Origin: Fusobacterium sp. FSA-380-WT-3A
GTDB lineage: Bacteria > Fusobacteriota > Fusobacteriia > Fusobacteriales > Fusobacteriaceae
DNA: 64,000 nt
NCBI RefSeq assembly: GCF_012843705.1
Contig: NZ_JABAFQ010000002.1
Coordinates: 186,001-250,000, forward strand
Direction of reading: 5' to 3'
Made by a program: the position numbers and the translations under genes. Position 1 is the stretch's first letter. The number at the start of each line of letters is the position of its first letter. The notes beneath the pieces are model-generated. The model saw only the letters and a list, made by a program, of their open reading frames with translations, was not told where the DNA came from and searched no databases. This document shows, in pieces, positions 17,041 through 25,460 of the stretch.

Positions 17041-17949
17041 ATGGAAAATATTATATTAAAAGTAATTTCTCTTATTTTTATAATCTTTTTTGGATATTTT
17101 TTAAAAAAACTTTCTTTTTTTAAAAAAGATGATTATAAATTAATTTCCAAAATAGCAATAAATATAACATTGCCTGCTGCTACTATAATTAGTTTTCAAA
17201 GTTTTACTAAAGATAACTCTCTTATTATTTTTATTTTTTTAGGAATTTTTTGTAATCTTTTACTCTTACAAATAGGTTCTTTTATTTCCAAAAATAAAAA
17301 TAATAAAATAAGGGCTTTATATATGATATCTAGTTCTGGATATAATATGGGTTCTTTTACAATTCCTTTTTTATCTAATATTTTAGGCCCTCTTGGAGTT
17401 ATTGGTGCTTGTATGTTTGATACTGGTAATGCTCCTTTTTGTATAGGAGGAGCTTATGCTATAACTAATTTACATCTAAAAAACTCTTCAAATCAGAATT
17501 TAAAAGAAATTTTAATGAGATTAATTTTTTCACCAGCTTTTTTAATTTATATTATATTAGTTTTTTTATCTTTTAACGATATTAAAATTCCAACTTCTTT
17601 TATAAATTTTATAACTCCAATTGGAAGCTCTAATACTTTTTTATCAATGTTAATGATTGGAATGATGTTTGAAATAGAATTTAAAAAAGAATATTTTATT
17701 CAATCTCTAAGTATTTTATTTACAAGATATATATTTGCTTCCATTATAGCTTTTATATTTTATAATTTCTTACCTTTCTCATTAGAGATTAGAAAAATAA
17801 TTACAATTATAATGTTTGCTCCTATCTCAGGACTTAGTCCTATATTTATCGATAAATGTAATGGCAATGTTGGTTTGGCTGGATTTATTAGTTCTATTTC
17901 TATTATTATTAGTGTAATTATAATGATTTCTCTACTATTTATTATTTAA
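17041..17949 (+). CDS. AEC-family (auxin efflux carrier-like) permease
   Basis: A 302-residue integral membrane protein with about ten helices in two five-helix halves. It has the AEC-type first helix, followed by NITLPAATIISF (near 48-59) and a GYNMGSF segment near 99-105. Bacterial AEC proteins move malate, malonate and related carboxylates in some species. The start has AGGAGG five bases upstream. It is divergent from the tct operon and shares its control region, so a related organic acid is a reasonable guess. Confidence 0.88.
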   Translation: MENIILKVISLIFIIFFGYFLKKLSFFKKDDYKLISKIAINITLPAATIISFQSFTKDNSLIIFIFLGIFCNLLLLQIGSFISKNKNNKIRALYMISSSGYNMGSFTIPFLSNILGPLGVIGACMFDTGNAPFCIGGAYAITNLHLKNSSNQNLKEILMRLIFSPAFLIYIILVFLSFNDIKIPTSFINFITPIGSSNTFLSMLMIGMMFEIEFKKEYFIQSLSILFTRYIFASIIAFIFYNFLPFSLEIRKIITIIMFAPISGLSPIFIDKCNGNVGLAGFISSISIIISVIIMISLLFII

Positions 17950-17978
17950 TTTTATAATTATAATTTTCTAAACAATAA

Positions 17979-18014
17979 AAAAGACTATAATAATTTAAAT
18001 TATTATAGTCTTTT
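17979..18014. terminator. Bidirectional terminator between the AEC gene and kduD
   Basis: A perfect 36-base palindrome (18 bp per arm, no fixed loop) rich in A+T, with GACT/AGTC pairs and A/T ends on both sides. It lies between convergent genes. Confidence 0.8.
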
Positions 18015-18037
18015 CTTGATTATTTATAATTATATTA

Positions 18038-18811
18038 TTATCTAACTAGCCAACCACCATCTACAGCTAATATATGTCCATTTACATAATCTGATGCTCT
18101 ACTTGCTAAAAATACTACTGTTCCCATTAAATCAAATGGTTCTGCCCATCTATCTGCTGGTATTCTACTTAATATCTCTGCATTTCTTTTTTCATCGGCT
18201 CTTATAGGAGCTGTATTAGCTGTTTTTATGTATCCTGGAGCTATTGCATTAACTTGAATATTTTTACAAGCTAGTTCATTAGCAAAAGCTTTTGTTATTC
18301 CCGCTACTCCATGTTTACTTGCTGTATACGGTGGAACAAATTTTCCTCCTTGGAATGATAACATTGAAGCTATATTAATTATTTTTCCACTTCCTTGCTC
18401 TACCATAACTTTAGCTACATCTTGACTCATATAATACACAGCATTTAAATTTATATTTATTACTGCTTCCCAATCTTCATCTTTATATTCTAATAATGGA
18501 GCTCTTCTTATTGTTCCAGCATTATTTACTAGTATATCTATTTTTCCATAAACTTTCATACATTCTTCTACTGATGCTGTTACTTGTTTTCTATCTGTTA
18601 AATCAGCTTGATAAAAGTGAATCTTTCTTCCTTCTGCTTCTACTAATTTTCTTGTTTCTTCCCACTCTTTATCATAAGTAACTACAAATAAATCTGCTCC
18701 AGCTTTCGCAAAAGCCACTACATATCCTTGACCTAGTCCAGTATTTCCTCCTGTCACTATTGCAACTTTTCCTTTCAAAGAAAAGAAATCCATTGAGAAT
18801 TCGTTTAACAT
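18038..18811 (-). CDS. kduD: 2-deoxy-D-gluconate 3-dehydrogenase / 2,5-diketo-3-deoxygluconate reductase
   Basis: A short-chain dehydrogenase of 257 residues that reduces 2,5-diketo-3-deoxygluconate, the KduI product, to 2-keto-3-deoxygluconate. The NAD loop TGGNTGLGQG (20-29), NNAG (96-99), S149 and Y162-x3-K166 are intact. The C-terminus DGGWLVR is typical of KduD. It lies 19 bases after kduI, with an AGGAGG site, as the last gene of the dctPQM-kduI-kduD operon. Confidence 0.95.
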   Translation of the reverse strand: MLNEFSMDFFSLKGKVAIVTGGNTGLGQGYVVAFAKAGADLFVVTYDKEWEETRKLVEAEGRKIHFYQADLTDRKQVTASVEECMKVYGKIDILVNNAGTIRRAPLLEYKDEDWEAVININLNAVYYMSQDVAKVMVEQGSGKIINIASMLSFQGGKFVPPYTASKHGVAGITKAFANELACKNIQVNAIAPGYIKTANTAPIRADEKRNAEILSRIPADRWAEPFDLMGTVVFLASRASDYVNGHILAVDGGWLVR

Positions 18812-18830
18812 AATTTCCTCCTAAATAATA

Positions 18831-19661
18831 CTATCTTAAATCTTTCATCTCTATATGATCCATATCTGTAAAAGTTTGATTTTCTCCAACCATTCCCCAG
18901 ATAAATGTATAACTTGCTGTTCCTACTCCACTATGAATTGACCATGAAGGTGAAATTACAGCTTCTTCTTTTTTCATAACTATATGTCTTGTTTCTGTTG
19001 GTTCTCCCATTAAATGAAATATTCTTGTGTCTTCTTCCATATCAAAATAAAAATAAACTTCCATTCTTCTATCATGTGTATGACATGGCATACTATTCCA
19101 TACAGAACCATCTTCTAACATAGTCATTCCTATAACTAATTGACATGATTGACAAACATCTGGATGTATATATTGGTTTATTGTTCTTTTATTCGATGTT
19201 TCAATACTTCCTAATTTTACTTTTCTAGCATCCTCTAATCCTATTTTTACTGTTGGATATTTATGATGAGCTGGAGCTGAGTTTAAATAAAATTTAGCTG
19301 GTTTTTCTGGATTTAGAGATTTAAATGTCACTTTTTCTATTCCCATTCCTACATAAATAGCATCTTTATTATTTAAAGTATATTCTTCTCCATCTAATGT
19401 AACTACACCTGCTTCTCCAACATTTATAATTCCCATCTCTCTTCTCTCTAAAAAGAAATTAGAACCTAATTCTTTACTTCCTTCTAATTTTATTTCTTCT
19501 GTTGTTGGACAAACTCCCCCAACAATTATTCTATCATAATGCGAATAAACTAATTTTATATTATTTGTTGTAAATAAATCTTGTATTAAATATTCTTCTC
19601 TAAGTCTTGTTGTGTCATATGACTTAGCATCTTTATTACTTGATGCATAACGAATTTCCAT
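18831..19661 (-). CDS. kduI: 5-keto-4-deoxyuronate isomerase
   Basis: A zinc cupin of 276 residues that isomerises 5-keto-4-deoxyuronate, from unsaturated uronic acids, to 2,5-diketo-3-deoxygluconate. The metal ligands fit the known enzyme: H194 and H196 in MPCHTHDRRM, E201 and H243. The length is normal for the family. It sits between the TRAP permease dctM and kduD, so transport and the first two catabolic steps are co-expressed. Confidence 0.97.
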   Translation of the reverse strand: MEIRYASSNKDAKSYDTTRLREEYLIQDLFTTNNIKLVYSHYDRIIVGGVCPTTEEIKLEGSKELGSNFFLERREMGIINVGEAGVVTLDGEEYTLNNKDAIYVGMGIEKVTFKSLNPEKPAKFYLNSAPAHHKYPTVKIGLEDARKVKLGSIETSNKRTINQYIHPDVCQSCQLVIGMTMLEDGSVWNSMPCHTHDRRMEVYFYFDMEEDTRIFHLMGEPTETRHIVMKKEEAVISPSWSIHSGVGTASYTFIWGMVGENQTFTDMDHIEMKDLR

Positions 19662-19714
19662 ATAATCCTCCTAATTTAATCTTGACTATATAATATTATT
19701 TTATCATATATATA

Positions 19715-21022
19715 CTATTTTATCAAACCTAAAAGTTGTGGTAAGAATAATGAGAATGAAGGTACAAAAGTTACTATAAATAAAATAACTATCGTTACCG
19801 CATAAAATGGTAATAACCACTTAAATACTTCTTCTATTGTAACTCCTCCAACTTTACAACCTGTAAACAATATTGGTCCTACTGGTGGAGTAATTGTTCC
19901 TATACATAAGTTGAATACTAACATTATTCCAAAATGAACTGGTGTCATTCCAAAACTTTGAACTATTGGTAAAAATATTGGTGTAAATATCAATACTGCT
20001 GGAGTTGGATCCATAAAAGTACCGACTATCAATAATAATATATTCATTATTATCAAAATAATTATTTTACTATCTGTTATTCCCAAAAGAATTTCAGCTA
20101 TTTTTTGTGGAATATGAGCAAAAGCCATTACCCAAGACATTATAGAAGATACTCCTATCATAAAAATAACTATAGCTGTCATCTGAGCTGAACTTAAAAA
20201 TATTTTTGGTAAATCACTCATTTTCATTTCTTTATAAATAAAAGATAAAAATAGTGAATATACAACAGCAATAGCTGAGCCTTCTGTAGCTGTAAATATT
20301 CCTTTTAATATTCCGCCTATTACTATTACTATTAATAATAAACTTGGAATAGCATCTAATACTGTTTTTATTATTATTTTTTTATTTACATCAGTTTCAG
20401 ATTTATAATTTAATTTTTTTGCCATAATAGCTGCTACTATCATTACACCTATTCCCCAAAGTATTCCTGGTATATAACCTGCTATAAATAAAGCTGATAC
20501 TGATACACTTCCAGCAACTGTTGAATATACAATTAGAGTGTTACTTGGTGGTATTAACATTCCTGTTGGAGCAGAAGATATATTTACTGCTGCACTAAAT
20601 TTTCTATCATATCCTTCTTTTTCTTCTATTGGAGAAATTGTTCCTCCGACTGCTGCTGCAGCTGCAACTCCTGAACCACTAATAGCTCCAAATAGCATAT
20701 TAGCTACAACATTGGCTTGTGCTAAAGGTCCATAAAATTTTCTTCCAAATAATTTAGCACAATTTATAAGTCTTATAGCTATTCCACCTGTATTCATTAT
20801 ATTTCCTGCTAGTATAAAAAAGGGAATAGCCAATAATGAGAAAGAATTTGTTCCTATAAATACTCTTTGAGCAGATGTTATCATAGCTCCATCAAAAGGT
20901 AAAATTAATAGCATAGCCATGGTAGAAGATAAACCTATACTAATACTAATAGGAACCCCTAAAGCTAAAAATATTGCTAATGATATAAATATTATTAATC
21001 CTACTTGTACTGCTAAATCCAT
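19715..21022 (-). CDS. dctM: TRAP transporter large permease (DctM), kdu operon
   Basis: A 435-residue inner-membrane protein with about twelve helices. It has the DctM start (a hydrophobic run, then LALGVPISISIGL) and the conserved GGIAIRL, MLIPPSNT and MDPTPAVLIFTPIFLP segments. It forms the sodium-driven channel of a tripartite ATP-independent importer with the DctQ and DctP proteins encoded upstream. Linked kduI and kduD imply a 4-deoxy-ketouronate or other uronate as substrate. Confidence 0.95.
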   Translation of the reverse strand: MDLAVQVGLIIFISLAIFLALGVPISISIGLSSTMAMLLILPFDGAMITSAQRVFIGTNSFSLLAIPFFILAGNIMNTGGIAIRLINCAKLFGRKFYGPLAQANVVANMLFGAISGSGVAAAAAVGGTISPIEEKEGYDRKFSAAVNISSAPTGMLIPPSNTLIVYSTVAGSVSVSALFIAGYIPGILWGIGVMIVAAIMAKKLNYKSETDVNKKIIIKTVLDAIPSLLLIVIVIGGILKGIFTATEGSAIAVVYSLFLSFIYKEMKMSDLPKIFLSSAQMTAIVIFMIGVSSIMSWVMAFAHIPQKIAEILLGITDSKIIILIIMNILLLIVGTFMDPTPAVLIFTPIFLPIVQSFGMTPVHFGIMLVFNLCIGTITPPVGPILFTGCKVGGVTIEEVFKWLLPFYAVTIVILFIVTFVPSFSLFLPQLLGLIK

Positions 21023-21034
21023 ATATTTCTCCTT

Positions 21035-21502
21035 TTAATCTTTTTTAGCAATTTTTGTTATATTCAAAATTGCATAAAATATTATAAATATCCCACTTAT
21101 TGGAATAGCAGAATAAACAACACCCATTGGTATTTGTAATGCTGCATCTAATTGTCCCATTTGTCTTAGAGAACTAAAATATCCTCCATAAATCATAACA
21201 GTTATAACAAAAATTGTTATAATTATTTCTTGAATAATATCTATTATTTTTCTAATTGGTGGAGAAGCAAGATCTCTAACAAAAGATATTTGCATATGTT
21301 CTCTTTTTCCAAATACATAAGCTGAACCATACATTACTAACCATACAAAAAGATATTGAGATGTTTGCTCTGTTACTATACTCGGATTGTTAAAAAAGTA
21401 TCTTGTTATAACTTGCCATGTTACTAGAAGAGTCATTACACCCATTATTACTATACAAAATTTTTCAATAATCTTGTCTAAAATATTTTTTATTTTTTCC
21501 AT
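21035..21502 (-). CDS. dctQ: TRAP transporter small permease (DctQ), kdu operon
   Basis: A 155-residue membrane protein with four hydrophobic helices. It carries the DctQ signature around TSQYLFVWLVMYGSAYVFGKREHMQI (residues about 45-70). It pairs with the large permease encoded 12 bases downstream. AAGGAG precedes the ATG. Confidence 0.92.
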   Translation of the reverse strand: MEKIKNILDKIIEKFCIVIMGVMTLLVTWQVITRYFFNNPSIVTEQTSQYLFVWLVMYGSAYVFGKREHMQISFVRDLASPPIRKIIDIIQEIIITIFVITVMIYGGYFSSLRQMGQLDAALQIPMGVVYSAIPISGIFIIFYAILNITKIAKKD

Positions 21503-21527
21503 AAGTCTACTCCTTATAAGAACTTAA

Positions 21528-22538
21528 TTATTGTGCTAATGCTCTTACGTCTGAGTATATTTTTTTAGTCATTTCTGATCTATTTGCTACTTCTTCTTGT
21601 AAAGGTTTAACTCTTTCTTGGAATGGTTTTATATCTACTTCTATAAATTTAGCTCCATTTTCTACTGCTACTTTTTTAGCTACTTCTACGTTTTCATTCC
21701 ATACTTCAAATTCATTTTCAATAGTTTGTTTCATTAAATCATCAAATATTTTTCTATTTTCTGGAGACATTCCATTATATAATTTTTCATTGATAATGAT
21801 TAAATCTGGAACCATTAAATGATTAGTATAAGAGAAATATGGTGCTATTTCATAATGTTTTAAATCAACATAAGTAACTTCATTGTTTTCTCCACCTTCA
21901 ATAACTCCTTGTTGAACTGCTGTATAAACTTCTCCTTGTCCCATAGGAGTTCCTATTCCTCCCATATAGTCTACCATTTTTTTCATTGTATCAGATTGCA
22001 TTACTCTAAATTTATATCCTTTTAAATCTTCTGGTTTTGTCATTGGTTTATCTGTGTATAAACATCTTCCTCCAGCTGTAAAAGCTCCGATTACTTCAAA
22101 ACCACTTGATTTTACTGATTCAAATAATGGATCTAATACATCTGATAAAAATACTTTCTTTTGATGTTCTAAACTATCATATAAATATGGTAATCCTATT
22201 ACAGCAAAATCAGAATTGAAACTTTCAACTACTGGATTTCCTACTACAGACATTTGAATGACTCCATTTTGTACTAACTCTGCTGTTGCTCTTTGATCTC
22301 CTAATAATTCATTAGGTGAAATTTCTAATTTGTATGCTCCTTTCGTTTGCTCCTCTAATTGTTTACTAAACTCTTCTAAAGCTTTATATTGTGGATGATT
22401 TTCAGATTGGTTAAAAGCAACTTTCAAAACTTGAGTTTTTACTACTTCTTCTTTACCTGCTACCTTTTCTTTATCTCCAGAACAACCCATTAACATCCCC
22501 ATAGTTAATAAACTTCCAATAAATAATACTTTTTTCAT
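21528..22538 (-). CDS. dctP: TRAP transporter solute-binding lipoprotein (DctP), kdu operon
   Basis: A 336-residue binding protein. A lipoprotein signal peptide ends in LMGC (cysteine about 19), so the protein is membrane-anchored rather than free. The DctP domain has the conserved DLKGYKFRVMQSDTMKKM segment, whose arginine clamps the carboxylate of ligands, and the later QGVIEGGENN segment. It is the first gene of the operon and lies about 60 bases from a near-consensus promoter. A uronate ligand is inferred from the kdu neighbours. Confidence 0.95.
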   Translation of the reverse strand: MKKVLFIGSLLTMGMLMGCSGDKEKVAGKEEVVKTQVLKVAFNQSENHPQYKALEEFSKQLEEQTKGAYKLEISPNELLGDQRATAELVQNGVIQMSVVGNPVVESFNSDFAVIGLPYLYDSLEHQKKVFLSDVLDPLFESVKSSGFEVIGAFTAGGRCLYTDKPMTKPEDLKGYKFRVMQSDTMKKMVDYMGGIGTPMGQGEVYTAVQQGVIEGGENNEVTYVDLKHYEIAPYFSYTNHLMVPDLIIINEKLYNGMSPENRKIFDDLMKQTIENEFEVWNENVEVAKKVAVENGAKFIEVDIKPFQERVKPLQEEVANRSEMTKKIYSDVRALAQ

Positions 22539-22562
22539 ATTAATCCTCCCTATTTTTTATTA

Positions 22563-22593
22563 GTCCGTATTTAAGAACTAGTTCGTATTTAAG
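22563..22593 (-). promoter_or_regulatory. Direct-repeat operator downstream of the dctP promoter
   Basis: Two 13-base copies of CTTAAATACGRAC (minus strand) at 22581-22593 and 22563-22575, 18 bases apart, with a GAACTAGTTC palindrome between and overlapping them. They span the expected transcription start. A related CTTAAATA element follows the gntR promoter near 23600. Confidence 0.55.
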
Positions 22594-22602
22594 TATATTT
22601 AT

Positions 22603-22631
22603 TATATACTATATTTTTTAAATAGTGTCAA
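22603..22631 (-). promoter_or_regulatory. Promoter of the dctPQM-kduI-kduD operon
   Basis: A consensus -35 TTGACA (22626-22631), then TATATA at 17 bp (22603-22608) or TATAAT at 19 bp (22601-22606). Confidence 0.8.
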
Positions 22632-22731
22632 GGATTTTTTTATATTTTTTGTATTTTTTATAAAATTATTTTCGAAATAAATACATATTATATATATTTT
22701 ATATTTTTAAGTAGCTTTTTTTTTATTTTTC

Positions 22732-22740
22732 TGGTATTAT
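22732..22740 (+). promoter_or_regulatory. Probable promoter of the second IclR gene (extended -10)
   Basis: TGGTATTAT ends 35 bases before the start codon; the -35 region is weak. Confidence 0.4.
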
Positions 22741-22775
22741 TTTAATTAGAAAAATTTTAGAAAGTAGGAAAAAAT

Positions 22776-23546
22776 ATGGAAAATATTCATAAGCCAACTG
22801 AAAGAGTAATAAATATTTTAAACATAATTGCTAAAAATTCAGGAAAATTAACATTTTCAAATATTTCAAAATTATTAGTCATACCTAAAAGTACTCTTTC
22901 TCCTATATTAAAAACTCTCACAGAACTAGAAGTAATTATTTTAGACCCCAGTTCTCAAACATACTCTATTGGTTTATCAAGTTTCCAAATAGGTCAAGCT
23001 TATTTAGAAAATAAAAGTGGTTTAAATATTATAAAATCACATATGAGAATTATTTCTGAAAAATGTAACGAAACTTGTCAATTGGGAATTAATCATAATC
23101 ATGAAGTTCTTTATCTAACAAAAGTAGAATCATCTCATCCGATAAAGCTTCTTTCTTCTATTGGACACAATTTACCTTTATATTGTACTGCTTTAGGAAG
23201 AGTTTTTTTAATGGATTATTCTGAGTCAGCTATTAGAAATTTATACTTAAAAGGTTTAGAAAAATTTACTCAAAATACTGTTGACAATATAGACGACTTA
23301 ATCAATATTATTAATATATCTAAAAAAAATCAATTTGCATCTGAATTTGGCGAGGTCACTTCTGATGCTTGTTGTATTGCGGTTCCTATCTATATCAATA
23401 ATAATATTAGAGGAGCAATTGGAGTTAGTTTATCTACTATAAGAGCTACTGAAGAACATATTACTAATATAAAACTTTTATTAAAAGAACATTCTTCTTT
23501 AATAACTAAAGAATTTGAAGAATTAAATATAAAAAGTATTGTATAA
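22776..23546 (+). CDS. IclR-family transcriptional regulator
   Basis: A 256-residue regulator: N-terminal winged helix-turn-helix (about 5-65, with LVIPKSTLSPILKTL in the recognition region), then the IclR effector domain with the conserved GHNLPLYCTALGRVFL segment. It is divergent from the dctPQM-kdu operon and next to the gntR gene, so control of uronate catabolism is likely (KdgR is an IclR protein in enterobacteria). Specific identity is not claimed. Confidence 0.93.
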   Translation: MENIHKPTERVINILNIIAKNSGKLTFSNISKLLVIPKSTLSPILKTLTELEVIILDPSSQTYSIGLSSFQIGQAYLENKSGLNIIKSHMRIISEKCNETCQLGINHNHEVLYLTKVESSHPIKLLSSIGHNLPLYCTALGRVFLMDYSESAIRNLYLKGLEKFTQNTVDNIDDLINIINISKKNQFASEFGEVTSDACCIAVPIYINNNIRGAIGVSLSTIRATEEHITNIKLLLKEHSSLITKEFEELNIKSIV

Positions 23547-23564
23547 TTTTAATTATTTTTTTAT

Positions 23565-23592
23565 TTGTATTCTAGTATTATTATGATATAAT
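23565..23592 (+). promoter_or_regulatory. gntR promoter
   Basis: -35 TTGTAT (23565-23570), 16-bp spacer, extended -10 TGATATAAT (TATAAT at 23587-23592). A CTTAAATA element just downstream resembles the dctP operator. Confidence 0.6.
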
Positions 23593-23644
23593 TATACTAT
23601 CTTAAATATAAATTCCAAGTTTATTGGCGAATCGAGGAGAAAAA

Positions 23645-24337
23645 ATGAAATTAGATAATGTAATTAAAAATAAAAATGAAAATAGTCGTCAATATGCCTA
23701 TAGAGTAATAAAAGAAAATATTATGGTTTTAAATATTGAACCTGGTGAATGTATTAGCGAAATTGAGTTAGGAAACCTTCTAAATATTAGTAGGACTCCT
23801 ATAAGGGAAGCTCTTGTTAGATTAACTGAAGAAAAATTAATTGATGTTTTTCCACAAAAAGGTTCTTTTGTCTCTAAAATAGATTTGAAGTTAGTAGAAG
23901 AAGCTTTATTTTTAAGAGATTTATGTGAAAAAAAACTTTTAACTATGGCTTGCGAGGATAAAATTCCAGAGCCATTATTAAAATCATTAGAAAAAAATCT
24001 AGCTTATCAAAAAATCATCATTGATTTCGATGAAAATTTACATAAATTTTTTGATCTTGATAATGAATTCCATTCTATTATATTTGAATACTATGGTAAA
24101 TCTAATGTTTGGAAAAGTATAAAGAGATTGGCAACACATTTTGATAGATTAAGACTTATTGATGCTTTACAGATTTCAAATGCTACAAAAACTTTTGAAC
24201 AACACCAAGAAATAGTAAATATCATTAAGTACAAAAAAACAGATATTATTGACCCTTTTGTTTCAGAGCATTTATCTAAATTTAAACATGTTATTTCTAC
24301 ATATTTGAAAAAATATCCCCATTATTTTTTAAAATAA
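23645..24337 (+). CDS. GntR-family regulator, FCD (FadR) subfamily
   Basis: A 230-residue regulator: winged helix-turn-helix about 14-78 (ISEIELGNLLNISRTPIREAL), then an all-helical FCD ligand domain (about 85-222) with the usual D-x3-H metal residues near DNEFH and later histidines. FCD regulators of this size (UxuR, ExuR) commonly control hexuronate genes. The ATG at 23645 has GAGGAG five bases upstream; a TTG seven codons earlier has no site. It lies in the uronate island and is the best candidate for the GTATAC-type operator at uxuB. Confidence 0.93.
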   Translation: MKLDNVIKNKNENSRQYAYRVIKENIMVLNIEPGECISEIELGNLLNISRTPIREALVRLTEEKLIDVFPQKGSFVSKIDLKLVEEALFLRDLCEKKLLTMACEDKIPEPLLKSLEKNLAYQKIIIDFDENLHKFFDLDNEFHSIIFEYYGKSNVWKSIKRLATHFDRLRLIDALQISNATKTFEQHQEIVNIIKYKKTDIIDPFVSEHLSKFKHVISTYLKKYPHYFLK

Positions 24338-24375
24338 AAAATAGCAGATTAATTAAAGTAAAATCTGCTATTTTT
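24336..24375. terminator. Bidirectional terminator between gntR and manA
   Basis: A 14-bp stem (about 24337-24350 with 24362-24375) with an 11-base loop. A-runs on the left and T-runs on the right allow termination from both sides. Confidence 0.88.
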
Positions 24376-24382
24376 GTATTTT

Positions 24383-25438
24383 TTATTTTACATTTGGTCC
24401 TTTTATTAATAAAATATTTAACTTTTCTCCCAATATATTAAATTCTTTATTTGCTGGAATAAATATTTGTACATTTTTTTCTAATTTTATTTCCTGTAAA
24501 TCATCTTCTATTTTTCCTATTCCTGAAATAACATATAAGCATGTATAAGTTTCATTTTTTTCTATTTTTATTTTATTATTTATCATTAATCTCATTAAAG
24601 AAAAACATGAAGTATCTTTATAAGTTATTATTTCATTAACTTTTCTACCATCTTCAAAAGAAATTTCCGTTTCTTTCATTTGAAAATTATTTCTTATCTC
24701 TTTTTCAGAATAATCAATAAAATCAAAACATTCAAACATTCTTTCAAATCCTAATCCTTGATGACACATTTTATCATCTATTACAAATCCAGAAGGAGTT
24801 GTTTTTTCAACTCTAATTGTATAATCAGTTGGTTCTTGAACTTCTAAAATAAGGCATCCTGCTCCAATTGCATGTGGAACCCCTCCCTTTACTAAATACG
24901 TTTCTCCTTTTTTTACTTCAATTTTATTTAAACAATTTAACATTGCATTTAAATCTTGTTCTATAAAGTATTCTTTAAATTTTTCTTTTGATATTCCTTC
25001 CTTAAAACCTAAATAAATATAACTTTTCTCTTCTCTTGTATCTAATATATGCCATGATTCTGTTTTTCCAAATTTACTATTAAATAATTCTTTTGCTTTT
25101 TGATTATTTGGATGAACTTGAATAGTTAATCTTTCTTCACTATCAATCAATTTTACTAGAACTCCTAAATTTACTCCCCATTTTTGTATATGTTTTTCTC
25201 CCAAAACTTTAGGATTTTCTTTGATAAAGTCTACAAATAATTTATTCTCATTTTTTAAATATGATAATCCTTCTACTATATCTTCTCTTCCAGAATTTCT
25301 AGCTATTGTTGTAGAAAACATCCATTCTTCTGGATAATGACTATCACTTGAATTTTCTTTTTTATGTAAAATATCTAATAACTTCCCGCCTGTGTAAGTT
25401 CTCCAAGCTCTTTCTCCTGTTAATTCTTTTATTTGCAT
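24383..25438 (-). CDS. manA: Mannose-6-phosphate isomerase, class I
   Basis: A zinc enzyme that interconverts mannose-6-phosphate and fructose-6-phosphate; 351 residues from the ATG at 25438. That start has AAGGAG six bases before it, while an ATG eleven codons earlier has none. Zinc and substrate segments are visible: TIQVHPNN near 108-115, GVPHAIGAG near 184-192 and EVQEPTDYTIR near 197-207. It lies 22 bases after the remains of uxaC and was probably once its operon partner. A mannose link to hexuronates is not obvious. Confidence 0.9.
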   Translation of the reverse strand: MQIKELTGERAWRTYTGGKLLDILHKKENSSDSHYPEEWMFSTTIARNSGREDIVEGLSYLKNENKLFVDFIKENPKVLGEKHIQKWGVNLGVLVKLIDSEERLTIQVHPNNQKAKELFNSKFGKTESWHILDTREEKSYIYLGFKEGISKEKFKEYFIEQDLNAMLNCLNKIEVKKGETYLVKGGVPHAIGAGCLILEVQEPTDYTIRVEKTTPSGFVIDDKMCHQGLGFERMFECFDFIDYSEKEIRNNFQMKETEISFEDGRKVNEIITYKDTSCFSLMRLMINNKIKIEKNETYTCLYVISGIGKIEDDLQEIKLEKNVQIFIPANKEFNILGEKLNILLIKGPNVK

Positions 25439-25460
25439 AATTTTCTCCTTTATTTTAATC

